Shown: one piece after another, positions 53,561-62,443 of the stretch
How positions within the stretch are numbered: the stretch's first letter is position 1
Layout of the letters: each line of letters opens with the position of its first letter
DNA from: LMUY01 sp965199105
GTDB taxonomy: Bacteria; Pseudomonadota; Alphaproteobacteria; Acetobacterales; Acetobacteraceae
NCBI GenBank assembly: GCA_965199105.1
Contig: CBDAQO010000002.1
Coordinates: 496,001-560,000, forward strand
Reading direction: 5' to 3'
Length of the DNA: 64,000 nt
Position numbers and translations under genes: made by a program
The notes under the pieces: model-generated
What the model was told of the DNA's origin: nothing
What the model saw: the letters and a program-made list of their open reading frames with translations, nothing else
The model's database searches: none

Positions 53561-55060
53561 ATGCGCCACTCTATGCTGAACACCACGGCGATCGCCTTCG
53601 CCCTGGCATTGCTGCCGTTGCAGGCTTGGGCGCAACAGGCGACGCAAGACGCTGATGCCGTGCTGGCGCAGGCGGCACCGCCCGTGCGGCTGAACGCGCC
53701 TGGGGCCTCGCCCGAGGGCATCGCGCCGACGCTGAACCAGAACACGCCGGGCCAGGAGTTGCGCTCGGGCCCGACGGTGACCTCCGGCGGGGTGACCAAC
53801 GGCCTGTTCCCCGCACTCGGCAACACGCTGCTCAACGATGGCATCGACTTCCATGGCGTCCTGCTCGACCACTTCTTGGCCAACCCGAGCGCCGGCAACC
53901 TGCCGGGTTACACGTCCAACCTCGGGGTGTTCCGCCCGTCGGCGGATTTCGACCTGGGCAAGATCGCCGGCTTGTCCGGTGCGACGATCCATACCTCGAT
54001 CACGTATTTCTTCACCAAGGACAACGAGCCCGGGATCATCGCCGATACCGGCGGTGCGGCAGATGGCTACCAGACCACGCCGATCCTCTCGACCACCATC
54101 CTGACCCGGCTGACCTATGAGCAGCGGCTGCTGGACGACAAGTTGGACCTGGAAGTGGGCCGGTCCAACGTGCACCAGTATTTCTTCATCCCGAACTCGC
54201 TCGACTTCTTCAGCTACGACTCGCCGGTGCTGTATGTGGACGCGGACTTCAACTCGATCCCGTATGGCGTCTACATGGGCAAGGCGACCTACCACTTCAC
54301 ACCCTTCTGGTATTTGCAGGGCGGCGCGTTCGAAGACGACTACCGTGACGAGGTGGAGCAGCCGTTCAAGCTTGGCAACTCGCGTGCTTCGGGCGCGCAG
54401 TTGCTGGGCGAAGTGGCCTATCGGAGCGAGTTCAACACCGAGGCCTACCCGGCCAACTTCGAGCTGGGCTTCGAGTGGAACACCCGCACCGGGCGCTCGA
54501 ACAACAAGGGCACCGGCGAGAACGCCTCCGCCGCCATCGAGGCGACCAACTACGCCGGCGGCGGCGTGATCTTCGTCCAGGGTGCGAAGGTGGTCTACCG
54601 GAGCGCGGCTGCGGCGGTGCCTGGGCACCAGCCGGCGAATATCCAGTTGTATGGCCAGGCGGATTTTGCGGTCGACCAGCCGCAGCCGATCAACCTCGAT
54701 GTTATGGGCGGCGTCAACTTCACCGGCTTCGTCCCGTTCCGGCCGTTCGACACGCTCGGGCTGGAGGCGCGTGGCATACAGCTTAGCTCGGTGGAGGCCG
54801 ATTTCGAGTCGCGTGAGCACACGCTGATCAATCGTGGCCGTCCCGTCACTCAGCCGCGCAGCGAGTTGATGGTGGAGGCGATGTATCAGGTGTCGCTGCC
54901 GTACTCGGCGACGTTCACCGCGTATGGGCAGTATTTCGTGCATCCGGACGATTACGAGGTGCCGTTCATCAACCATGTGCCGAGCGACGGGTTCGTCGCC
55001 GGGTTCATCGTGCGGGTGCCGATTGGCACGGTGTTGGGGACGAGCACCAAGCCGTTCTGA
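53561..55060 (+). CDS. Carbohydrate-selective porin, OprB family
   Basis: A 499-residue outer-membrane beta-barrel. Signal peptide (AIAFALALLPLQAWA), many alternating aromatic/polar strands, and C-terminal strand ending in TSTKPF with terminal Phe, as needed for barrel assembly. LPGYTSNLGVF and YGVYMGKATYHF resemble OprB porins. ATG 53561 is chosen for the signal peptide. The 105-bp repeat begins 18 bases downstream. Confidence 0.8.
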   Translation: MRHSMLNTTAIAFALALLPLQAWAQQATQDADAVLAQAAPPVRLNAPGASPEGIAPTLNQNTPGQELRSGPTVTSGGVTNGLFPALGNTLLNDGIDFHGVLLDHFLANPSAGNLPGYTSNLGVFRPSADFDLGKIAGLSGATIHTSITYFFTKDNEPGIIADTGGAADGYQTTPILSTTILTRLTYEQRLLDDKLDLEVGRSNVHQYFFIPNSLDFFSYDSPVLYVDADFNSIPYGVYMGKATYHFTPFWYLQGGAFEDDYRDEVEQPFKLGNSRASGAQLLGEVAYRSEFNTEAYPANFELGFEWNTRTGRSNNKGTGENASAAIEATNYAGGGVIFVQGAKVVYRSAAAAVPGHQPANIQLYGQADFAVDQPQPINLDVMGGVNFTGFVPFRPFDTLGLEARGIQLSSVEADFESREHTLINRGRPVTQPRSELMVEAMYQVSLPYSATFTAYGQYFVHPDDYEVPFINHVPSDGFVAGFIVRVPIGTVLGTSTKPF

Positions 55061-55077
55061 CGGCCCGACGCCGGGCT

Positions 55078-55182
55078 TAGACCAAGACCGGCTCAGACAG
55101 AGTCGCCGGTCATGGTCTAGGTCTTTGTTTTGGCGAGCATGTTTACCGATCAAGTGACCTCACTTGATGCGGTCATGCTCTA
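55078..55182. repeat. 105-bp double-hairpin repeat, copy 2
   Basis: Same element as 38975-39079 with one base change. It again lies between convergent genes, porin (plus) and FAD monooxygenase (minus). Its final three bases (CTA, 55180-55182) are the complement of the monooxygenase TAG stop codon. Confidence 0.85.
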
Positions 55183-56811
55183 GTGGGCGGTGGCGACATC
55201 GTGCGGCTGGGTGGCGCGGGCTGCGGGGACCTGCCCGGTCACGTGCTGCAGCAGACGGGCGGCGTCGGGCAGCACGTCACCGCGCCAGGCGACGTGCTGG
55301 TCGGGGCGGATCAAGGCGAACCGGGTCTGGTAGAGGGTGCGCAGACGCGGGCTGGCCTGGTGGAGCACGGTGAGCGGGATACCGAGCTGGCTGGCCGCTC
55401 GGCTTAGCGGGGCGCCGTCGCTGCCGTCCAGGCAGAGCAGGGTGAAGCCGGGTCCGAAATGGTCATAGAGCGAGGAGCCGTCCGGCAGCCAGCCATGCGG
55501 GGCGAGGCTGCCGGGGCAGGCTGAGGGCACGTAGTCCTCGACGCTCTCGGCGGGCGGCGCGGTGCCGTCGGGCAGGATCACGGGGGAGGCCTCGTAGCGG
55601 GCGCCGAGCACCAGGCCGAGGGTGTAGAACTCGCGCGCCTTGGTGGCTCGGATGGTGTCGCCGACGTCCATGCGGGTGGTGTCGCCGGCCGCGCTGGCGT
55701 CCTCGAGGGCGGGGCGGACGAGCTGGTTGCCAACGGTTGCGTAGTTGAGTTCGGCCTCGCGCATGGTGCGTTGATGCACCTGGCGGCGTTCGACCTGGTA
55801 GCTGGGCAGCAGGCCGGGCCCGCCCCAGCCTTGCAGCACGGCGGCCAGCTTCCAGCCGAGGTCGACGGCGTCGCCGATGCCCATGTTCATGCCGAAGCCG
55901 CCGAACGGAGGGTGCAGGTGGCAGGCGTCACCGGCCAGGAACAGGCGGCCGTCGTCGTAGCGGTCGGCGATCAGGCTTTGCGCCAGCCAGGGGTCGCCGC
56001 GCACGATCTCGATGGGCAGGTCGGCGAACCCGGTGCTCTGGCGCAGCATGGCCACGAGGTCCTCGGTGTCGATGCCCTCGTCGAGCTTGGTGGCCATGAA
56101 GAACCAAAGGCCGTGCTCGTCCATGGGGCCGAGCAGGGCGGGCACGTCGTGGTTCACCAGCCAATACATGATGGCTTGGCCGTGCACCTGGCGGGCGGCG
56201 AGGTCGGGGGCGCGGAAGATGACGCTGTAGTTGCGCAAGGCCGGGCCGTTGCCCTCCATGCGGGCGCCGACCAGTTCGCGCACCATGCTGCGGGCGCCGT
56301 CGGCACCCACCAGGTAGCTGGCGCGCACGGTGCGTTCGGCGCCGCTCGCGCGGTCGACCAGGCGCGCCGAGACGCCGCTGGCATCCTGGGTGCAGCCGCG
56401 CAGTTCGGTCTGGAACACCACCTGCACGCCGGGCAGGGCGGCGGCGCGGGCGCGCAACACCTCTTCCAGGGTGTATTGCGGCACCCATTGCGCCTCCTCC
56501 GAGTAGCGCTCGTCGCGGACCCGGCGGCCGTTGAAGGCGTTGCCGAAGCGCGCCAGCTCGGGGCCGTTCATGCGGGTGGCGAACACGACGTCCGGCGGGT
56601 AGTCGGGCGGGATGGGGGAGGCCTGACGCAGGGCGTCGGCGATGCCCCAGCGGCGCAGGTGCTCGCGGGAGCGCACGTTGGTGGTCTTGGCGCGCGGGCT
56701 GTAGCCGACGCGGTCGTTGCGCTCCACCACCAGGCATTGCACGCCGCGCAGGCCCAGTTCGATGGCGAGCGACAACCCGACCGGCCCGCCGCCGACGATC
56801 AGCACGTCCAT
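55180..56811 (-). CDS. FAD-dependent aromatic monooxygenase (PheA/TfdB/MhpA type), paralogue A
   Basis: A 543-residue flavoprotein hydroxylase. FAD-binding GGGPVG (7-12), VGADGARS DG-motif, and LAGDACHLHPPFGGFGMNMG ribityl-binding motif are complete. A C-terminal thioredoxin-like domain (about 440-530) with LIRPDQHVAWRG, the signature of phenol- and hydroxyphenylpropionate-type hydroxylases, is also present. Highly similar over its length to the gene at 60.7 kb. It needs NAD(P)H and O2 to hydroxylate an aromatic ring. Its stop codon is part of the repeat. Confidence 0.88.
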   Translation of the reverse strand: MDVLIVGGGPVGLSLAIELGLRGVQCLVVERNDRVGYSPRAKTTNVRSREHLRRWGIADALRQASPIPPDYPPDVVFATRMNGPELARFGNAFNGRRVRDERYSEEAQWVPQYTLEEVLRARAAALPGVQVVFQTELRGCTQDASGVSARLVDRASGAERTVRASYLVGADGARSMVRELVGARMEGNGPALRNYSVIFRAPDLAARQVHGQAIMYWLVNHDVPALLGPMDEHGLWFFMATKLDEGIDTEDLVAMLRQSTGFADLPIEIVRGDPWLAQSLIADRYDDGRLFLAGDACHLHPPFGGFGMNMGIGDAVDLGWKLAAVLQGWGGPGLLPSYQVERRQVHQRTMREAELNYATVGNQLVRPALEDASAAGDTTRMDVGDTIRATKAREFYTLGLVLGARYEASPVILPDGTAPPAESVEDYVPSACPGSLAPHGWLPDGSSLYDHFGPGFTLLCLDGSDGAPLSRAASQLGIPLTVLHQASPRLRTLYQTRFALIRPDQHVAWRGDVLPDAARLLQHVTGQVPAARATQPHDVATAH

Positions 56812-56988
56812 GGGCTTACGCGCCCAGGTCGCGGTGAGGCGTGGCGGGCTGGCGCCGCGGCGTGGGCTGGGTGGAACGATGGGTCATCTACGCCTCCTGT
56901 ATACCGGCTGTCGCGGCGGGGTGGTGTTGGACGAGCGTGGCGCGGCGACGATGGCCGCCAGCGGTAGATGGGCTGCCCGGGCGGAGCG

Positions 56989-58266
56989 TCAAAGCGGCCT
57001 GCCCGCTTCGGCGCCGGCCTTGGGGCGCAGCTCACGCGGCTGCGCGAGGGCGGTGGGGCTGGCGTAGGTGGGCATGGCGAAGGCGAGCGCGGCGACGATG
57101 CCGGCCAAGGCGGTGAACCCGAGCAGGCCGGCGCGGTAGCCGCCGAGATGGTCGAAGCTGGCGCCCATGGCCAGCGGGCCGGTTCCAACGCCGAGCAGAT
57201 AGAGGCCGAACGCGATGCCGTAGAGCCGGCCGAACAACGCCGGGTCGAAGTAGCGCCGGATCAGGAAGGAGATGAAGTCGACCTCCGCCCCGACGACGAA
57301 GCCCAGCAGCAAGGCGGCCAGGTAGCTGGAGGCGGGGCTGGTGCCATAGGCGAGCAGCAGGAAGGCGGCCATCGCCAGGGCTGCGATGGCGGCGAGCAGG
57401 TAGGGCGCGTGGATCCGGTCCAGCAGCCAGCCCAGGCCGCCGCGGGCGACCACCGCCGCCAGCCCGGTCAGCCCGGCCAGCTTGGCGGCGGCGGCGGGGC
57501 TGAAGCCGCGGTCGACCATCATTGGCACCAGGTGCGCCAGGACACCGAGGCTGGCGATGCCGATCAGCACGAAGGCGGCGCAGATGAGGACGAAGCGCCG
57601 GGTCCGCACCGCGCGGGACACGTCGCCGGCCTGGAAGGTCAACCGGGGGGGCGGGGTGGCGACGGCGCGGGTCGCGATCAGCGCGGCGGGTACGGCGCAG
57701 GCCAGGGCCAGGCCGCCGAGCACGACATAGGCGCCGCGCCAGCCGAGCGAGCCCACCACGGATTGCGCCAGGGTGGGCAGGATGGCCGCGCCGATGCCCA
57801 CGCCCATGAGCGCGATGCCGAGCGCTTGGCCCAGCTTGCGGTCGAACCGGCGGATCAGCACGGCGGAGTAGCCCAGCGGCGACGCTCCGCCTGCCATGAT
57901 CGGGATGAGTGCGAAGATGATGTAGAGGTGCCACAGATGCGGCGTCAGCCAGCCGAGCGAGGCGAACAGCACCGCCACCGCCACCACCGACGGCAGGAGG
58001 ACGGCGCGCGGGCCGTAGCGGTCGATCAGCCAGCCCCAGACCGGGGCGGTGAATGCCAGGGAATATTGCGAGATGGCGACCGCGCCGGAGAGCTCGGTGC
58101 GGCTCCAGCCGAAGGCGGTGGTCAAGGGGTGGACGAAGACGCCGAACGAGTAGAGCAGCAGCGAGCCGACGCTGAACACCAGGCCCACCGCGGACGCGGC
58201 CGCTGCCGACCAGTCCCGGTCCAGGCTTACCGGCTCTTCCTCTCGTGCGACGCTGGTCATCGTCAT
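56989..58266 (-). CDS. MFS transporter, likely for the aromatic cluster
   Basis: A 425-residue MFS permease of the monocarboxylate/oxalate-formate type: GWSRTELSGAVAISQYSLAFTAPVWGWLIDRYGPR near the N-terminus. Twelve helices. It lies between the monooxygenase gene (same strand, 177 bases with no recognisable gene) and a divergent LysR gene, so uptake of an aromatic acid is a reasonable inference. Confidence 0.82.
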   Translation of the reverse strand: MTMTSVAREEEPVSLDRDWSAAAASAVGLVFSVGSLLLYSFGVFVHPLTTAFGWSRTELSGAVAISQYSLAFTAPVWGWLIDRYGPRAVLLPSVVAVAVLFASLGWLTPHLWHLYIIFALIPIMAGGASPLGYSAVLIRRFDRKLGQALGIALMGVGIGAAILPTLAQSVVGSLGWRGAYVVLGGLALACAVPAALIATRAVATPPPRLTFQAGDVSRAVRTRRFVLICAAFVLIGIASLGVLAHLVPMMVDRGFSPAAAAKLAGLTGLAAVVARGGLGWLLDRIHAPYLLAAIAALAMAAFLLLAYGTSPASSYLAALLLGFVVGAEVDFISFLIRRYFDPALFGRLYGIAFGLYLLGVGTGPLAMGASFDHLGGYRAGLLGFTALAGIVAALAFAMPTYASPTALAQPRELRPKAGAEAGRPL

Positions 58267-58492
58267 GTCATCCCCCTAGCCGTGCCGCGGTTCGCCCGCC
58301 GCTTGTTTGCCGTTGCCGTCCGCACGCCGAGCCTATGGTGGCGTTCCAGCGTGCGCCAGACCGGCGCTTGCCTGCCCCCGTCTGCCATTGCAGATTAAGC
58401 GATACGCCAGAAGATGACGAACTCTGGCCAATGATGCGCTCAAGCCATCGCTGAGGCCGTTCGCGGCCCTCAAGCTCAAGGGGACAGGTCCG

Positions 58493-59437
58493 ATGCGGCT
58501 CAATCAATTCCAGGAGGTGATCGCCATCGCCGAGCGGGGCAGCATCCGCGGGGCTGCGCGGCACCTGCAGGTTGGGCAGCCGACGCTTACGCGCAGCTTG
58601 GCGGAACTGGAGCGCGAGCTTGGCGTGGCGCTGTTCGAGCGGCGGGCGCGGGGCGTGGTGGCGACGCCGCTGGGGGAGGCGTTCGTGCAGCGCGCGATGT
58701 CCATCCTGAGCGACATCAAGCGGGCGAGCGACGAGCTGAGGCAGGCGGGCGGCGCCATGACCGGCACGGTGACGGTGGGGCTGTCGATTGCCGCGCACCT
58801 GGCCCTGCTGCCGGGCGCGCTGCCGCCGTTCATCAAGCGCTACCCCGACGTGAAGCTGCACATCATCGAGGGGTTCTATCCGACGCTGGAGGCGAGCCTG
58901 CGCAACGGGGCGATGGACTTCTACATCGGGGTCGACCCCGGGCAGGTGCTGTCCTCGGAGTTGAAGCGCGAGGTATTGAGCGCGAACTGGCGGACGGTGC
59001 TGTGCCGGGTGGGGCACAAGCTGGCGAAGGCGACGTCGCTGGCCGAGTTGGCCGGGGCGAACTGGGCGTCGACGTCGATCACGGTGGCCGACCAGGACGA
59101 GGTGGGCACCATCTTTGTCCGCCACGGACTGCCGGCGCCGCGGCTGATGCTGCGCAGCCAGTCCGCGCTGACGCTGATGACGTGCCTGCTGCACTCCGAC
59201 CTGCTGGCGATGGTGCCAGTTCAGTGGAACGACTTTGCCCTGGTGAAGGGCATGCTGGCCACCATCGCGGTGCGCGAGGAGCTGGCGGCGCTGCCGATGG
59301 TGGTGATCAAGCGGTCCGACGTGGTGCTGACGCCGGCGGCGAGCTACTTGCTCGAGGCGTTGCGGCGCGGGCGGTTGCTGCCGGTGCCGGCGCGGCCGAC
59401 CGAGGCGGCCAAGCGGCCGGCGATGAGCGGCGCCTGA
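58493..59437 (+). CDS. LysR family transcriptional regulator
   Basis: A 314-residue LysR regulator (HTH: RGSIRGAARHLQVGQPTLTRSLAELERELG; effector domain from about 90). Of the GbpR/AbgR-like group seen next to aromatic catabolic genes. The 226-bp divergent region with the MFS gene is the likely operator area. It probably controls both the transporter/monooxygenase and the downstream VOC-SnoaL-monooxygenase genes, with the pathway substrate or intermediate as effector. Confidence 0.88.
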   Translation: MRLNQFQEVIAIAERGSIRGAARHLQVGQPTLTRSLAELERELGVALFERRARGVVATPLGEAFVQRAMSILSDIKRASDELRQAGGAMTGTVTVGLSIAAHLALLPGALPPFIKRYPDVKLHIIEGFYPTLEASLRNGAMDFYIGVDPGQVLSSELKREVLSANWRTVLCRVGHKLAKATSLAELAGANWASTSITVADQDEVGTIFVRHGLPAPRLMLRSQSALTLMTCLLHSDLLAMVPVQWNDFALVKGMLATIAVREELAALPMVVIKRSDVVLTPAASYLLEALRRGRLLPVPARPTEAAKRPAMSGA

Positions 59438-59584
59438 TCGATGCGGGTGTCGGCGGTGCGATAGGTGATGCAAGCCGCGCATCTTGGGTTGCGCTGCCGC
59501 ATCTGGTGCGACATCGACAACGGCGCTAACGAGTGGAGATGAAAGGCGCGCAAGCGACGCCACTGGCAACCAATAGGGGAAAAC

Positions 59585-60184
59585 ATGTCTGAGGTGATTA
59601 AGCCGGCATTCCACCACGTGACGATCAAGACCTCCCGCTTGCAGGAGATGGTCGACTGGTATGGGCTGGTGGTGGGCACAAAGGTCACGTTCCAGGATGC
59701 CAATAACGCCTGGACGACGAACGATGCGGCCAACCACCGGGTGGCGTTCCTCTCGGTGCCGGGACTGGCGGACGACACCGAGAAGTCCCGCCATAACGGG
59801 ATGCATCACAGCGCCTTCGAGTATGCGAGCTTTGCCGACCTGATGGCGTCCTACCACCGGATGAAGGGCGAGGGCATCGTGCCGGCGTTCTGCCTGGACC
59901 ATGGGCTGACGATCTCGCTCTACTACAAGGATCCGGAGGGCAACTTCGTCGAGTTGCAGAGCGACAACTTTGGCGATTGGGCGCTGTCGTCCGAGTATAT
60001 GCGCAACTCGCCGGAGTTTCGACGTAGCCCGATCGGCACCTTCTTCGACCCGGAGCGGGTGTACCAGGCGATGCTGGCGGGGCGCACGTTCGAGCAGCTG
60101 CAGCCGGCCATCCGCGCTGGGGAGTTCCTGCCGGCATCGATCCCCGACATGGGGCTGCCCGCGCCGACCCCGCAAATCTCCTGA
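59585..60184 (+). CDS. VOC family (extradiol dioxygenase-like) protein
   Basis: A 199-residue glyoxalase/bleomycin/dioxygenase-fold protein. A possible 2-His-1-carboxylate site is formed by His10/11 (FHHVTIK), His74/75 (MHHSAFEY) and Glu123 (FVELQ), as in type I extradiol dioxygenases. An unusual ~60-residue C-terminal extension (after residue 140) ends in GLPAPTPQIS. In this context ring cleavage of a dihydroxylated aromatic is the leading guess. GGGG lies just before the ATG. Confidence 0.75.
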   Translation: MSEVIKPAFHHVTIKTSRLQEMVDWYGLVVGTKVTFQDANNAWTTNDAANHRVAFLSVPGLADDTEKSRHNGMHHSAFEYASFADLMASYHRMKGEGIVPAFCLDHGLTISLYYKDPEGNFVELQSDNFGDWALSSEYMRNSPEFRRSPIGTFFDPERVYQAMLAGRTFEQLQPAIRAGEFLPASIPDMGLPAPTPQIS

Positions 60185-60215
60185 GCCCGGCGATGTGGCA
60201 GCGGGGGTGGGCGCG

Positions 60216-60635
60216 ATGACGGCGGGCGTTCCGGCCGAGACGCGGCTGGCGATTGAGGCGCTGGTGCACGAGCATGCCTGGCTGATCGACCACGGCCATG
60301 CCAGCCAGGTGGCCGCGCTGTACACCGAGGACGCGCGCATGCTGGGCGTCGGGCCCGAGAAGGTCGGGCGCGAGGCGATCGCGGCGTGGGCGCAGGATCG
60401 CGAGACGATGACGCAGCGGCGGTCGCGCCACGTGCAGACGAACTTGCGGCTGGAGGCGGTTTCGCCGGCGGAGGTGCGGGGCACGGTGGTGCTGACGCTG
60501 TACCGGCACGATGGCGACGGGCCGGGCTCGGGCGCGCCGCTGTTGATCGGGGAATACCAGGACGTCTACCAGCAGGGTGGCGACGGGCAATGGCGGTTCT
60601 CGCACCGTGGCCTGGCCGTCCTGTTCGGCGGCTGA
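60216..60635 (+). CDS. SnoaL/NTF2-like protein
   Basis: A 139-residue cone-shaped NTF2-like fold: EHAWLIDHGHASQVAALYTEDARM, then VGREAIAAWAQDR and the late YQDVYQQGGDGQWRFSHR segment. Such proteins act as small isomerases, hydrolases or subunits of aromatic oxygenases. No catalytic assignment is possible. GTG 60195 is an alternative start. It lies between the VOC gene (31 bases) and the second monooxygenase (49 bases), likely one operon. Confidence 0.8.
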   Translation: MTAGVPAETRLAIEALVHEHAWLIDHGHASQVAALYTEDARMLGVGPEKVGREAIAAWAQDRETMTQRRSRHVQTNLRLEAVSPAEVRGTVVLTLYRHDGDGPGSGAPLLIGEYQDVYQQGGDGQWRFSHRGLAVLFGG

Positions 60636-60684
60636 TCCATCTGCTTGGCGGACCAAAACAAGAAACGATGAGGGCACCAAAACG

Positions 60685-62352
60685 ATGCATGAATTTGTTG
60701 ACGTCGTTGTGGTGGGCGCCGGGCCGGTTGGGCTCAGCCTGGCCATCGAGCTCGGCTTGCGCGGCATTCGCTGCCAGGTGGTCGAACGCAACGACCGGGT
60801 GGGCTACAGCCCGCGGGCGAAATGCACCAATGTGCGAACGCGCGAGCATCTGCGGCGCTGGGGCATTGCGGAGGCGTTGCGCGCCGCCTCGCCGATCCGG
60901 CGCGACTACCCGTCCAACGTGGTGTTTGCCACGCGGATGAACGGGCACTTGCTGGCGCGGTTCGAGAAGTCGTTCAGCGCGGTGACGGAGCGCAACGACC
61001 TCTACTCGGAGGGGGCGCAATGGGTGCCGCAATACGTGTTGGAGGAGGTGCTGCGCGCGCACGCCGTCTCGCTGCCCGGCGTGGACGTGCAGTTCGAGAC
61101 CGCGCTCGAGGCGTGCAGCGACGATGGGGACGGCGTGACGGCGACGGTGGTGCACGCGCCGAGCGGCGAGCGCCGGCAGATCCGCAGCCGCGCGCTGGTC
61201 GGGGCCGACGGGGCGCGCAGCACCGTGCGCAAGGCGATCGACGTGCGGTTGGTGGGGGATGGGGGCTACTCGTCCAACCTCAACTTCGTATTCCGCTCCG
61301 GCACGCTGGCGGCGGCGCACCGGTTCGGCCCGGCGATCATGTATTGGATGGTGAACGCGGACTGCCCGGCGTTGCTGGGGCCGATGAGCGATGACGGGTT
61401 GTGGTATTTCATCGCGACCAAGCTTTCGGGCGACACCGACCCGGCGACGGTGGACGCGGCCGGGCTGATTCGGCTGTCCACCGGGCTCGACTTGGACGAC
61501 ATCGAGGTGGTGCAGGCCGATCCCTGGGTGGCGCGGCGCCTGGTGGCGGACCATTACCGGCGCGGCAACATCTTCCTGGCCGGCGATGCGTGCCACGTGC
61601 ACCCGCCGTTCGGGGGCTTCGGCATGAACATGGGCGTGGGCGACGCGGTGGACCTCGGCTGGAAGCTGGCTGCCACGCTGCAGGGCTGGGGCGGGCCGGC
61701 GCTGCTCGACAGCTACGAGGCGGAGCGCCGGCCGGTGCATGAGTGGGCGATCAGCGAGGCGGTGGCGAACTATGCCACGGTGGGCAACCAGCTCGCCCGC
61801 CCCGGGCTCGAGGCGGACGGCGCGGTGGGCGAGGCGACGCGCAACGAGGTGGGCGAGACCATCCTGACGCAGAAGGCGCGCGAAATCCGCTCGCTGGGCG
61901 TGGTGAAGGGCTACAGCTACAGCCAGTCCACCATCGTGGTGCAGGACGGGTCGGTGGCGCCGCAGCGCGCCAGCATGGCGTATGAGCCGTCGGCGCATCC
62001 CGGCTGCGTGGCGCCGCATCTCTGGCTGCAGGACGGCACCTCGCTTTACGACCGGTTCGGCCCCGGCTTTACCCTGCTGGTGACGGAGCCGGGCCACGAG
62101 CCCGCGATCGCGGGCTTCGAGCAGGCGGCCAAGCGGCTCGGGCTGCCGCTGACGGTGCTGGTGCCGCAGGACGACCGGCTGCGCCCGCGCTACCAGGCGG
62201 CACTCGCACTGATCCGGCCGGATCAGCACGTCGCGTGGCGGTCCGCGACGGGGGACGGCGTGGATGCGGCCGCGGTGTTGGAGACGGTGCGCGGCGCCGA
62301 CCCGCAGCCGACCGCAGACGCCGGGTTGGAGCTCGCCACTACGAGCGCCTGA
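60685..62352 (+). CDS. FAD-dependent aromatic monooxygenase (PheA/TfdB/MhpA type), paralogue B
   Basis: A 555-residue hydroxylase closely related to the 55.2-kb protein. GAGPVG (9-14), LVGADGARS, LAGDACHVHPPFGGFGMNMG and the C-terminal LIRPDQHVAWRS segment are conserved between the two. It differs in a 10-12 residue longer middle loop and C-terminus. In operon with the VOC and SnoaL-like genes, so it probably supplies the ring-cleavage substrate. Ends at a strong hairpin. Confidence 0.9.
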   Translation: MHEFVDVVVVGAGPVGLSLAIELGLRGIRCQVVERNDRVGYSPRAKCTNVRTREHLRRWGIAEALRAASPIRRDYPSNVVFATRMNGHLLARFEKSFSAVTERNDLYSEGAQWVPQYVLEEVLRAHAVSLPGVDVQFETALEACSDDGDGVTATVVHAPSGERRQIRSRALVGADGARSTVRKAIDVRLVGDGGYSSNLNFVFRSGTLAAAHRFGPAIMYWMVNADCPALLGPMSDDGLWYFIATKLSGDTDPATVDAAGLIRLSTGLDLDDIEVVQADPWVARRLVADHYRRGNIFLAGDACHVHPPFGGFGMNMGVGDAVDLGWKLAATLQGWGGPALLDSYEAERRPVHEWAISEAVANYATVGNQLARPGLEADGAVGEATRNEVGETILTQKAREIRSLGVVKGYSYSQSTIVVQDGSVAPQRASMAYEPSAHPGCVAPHLWLQDGTSLYDRFGPGFTLLVTEPGHEPAIAGFEQAAKRLGLPLTVLVPQDDRLRPRYQAALALIRPDQHVAWRSATGDGVDAAAVLETVRGADPQPTADAGLELATTSA

Positions 62353-62353
62353 T

Positions 62354-62380
62354 CGGTTCCGGTCGATCCGACCGGAACCG
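62354..62380. terminator. Bidirectional terminator hairpin
   Basis: Perfect 12-bp stem CGGTTCCGGTCG (62354-62365) / CGACCGGAACCG (62369-62380) with a 3-base loop, two bases after the monooxygenase stop and in the gap to the convergent amidohydrolase gene. Confidence 0.75.
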
Positions 62381-62443
62381 TGTATCAGCCGCACAAACAA
62401 AGCGTCGACCACGACGGGCGAGCCAAAGCGAAGCGGTCGTGAT

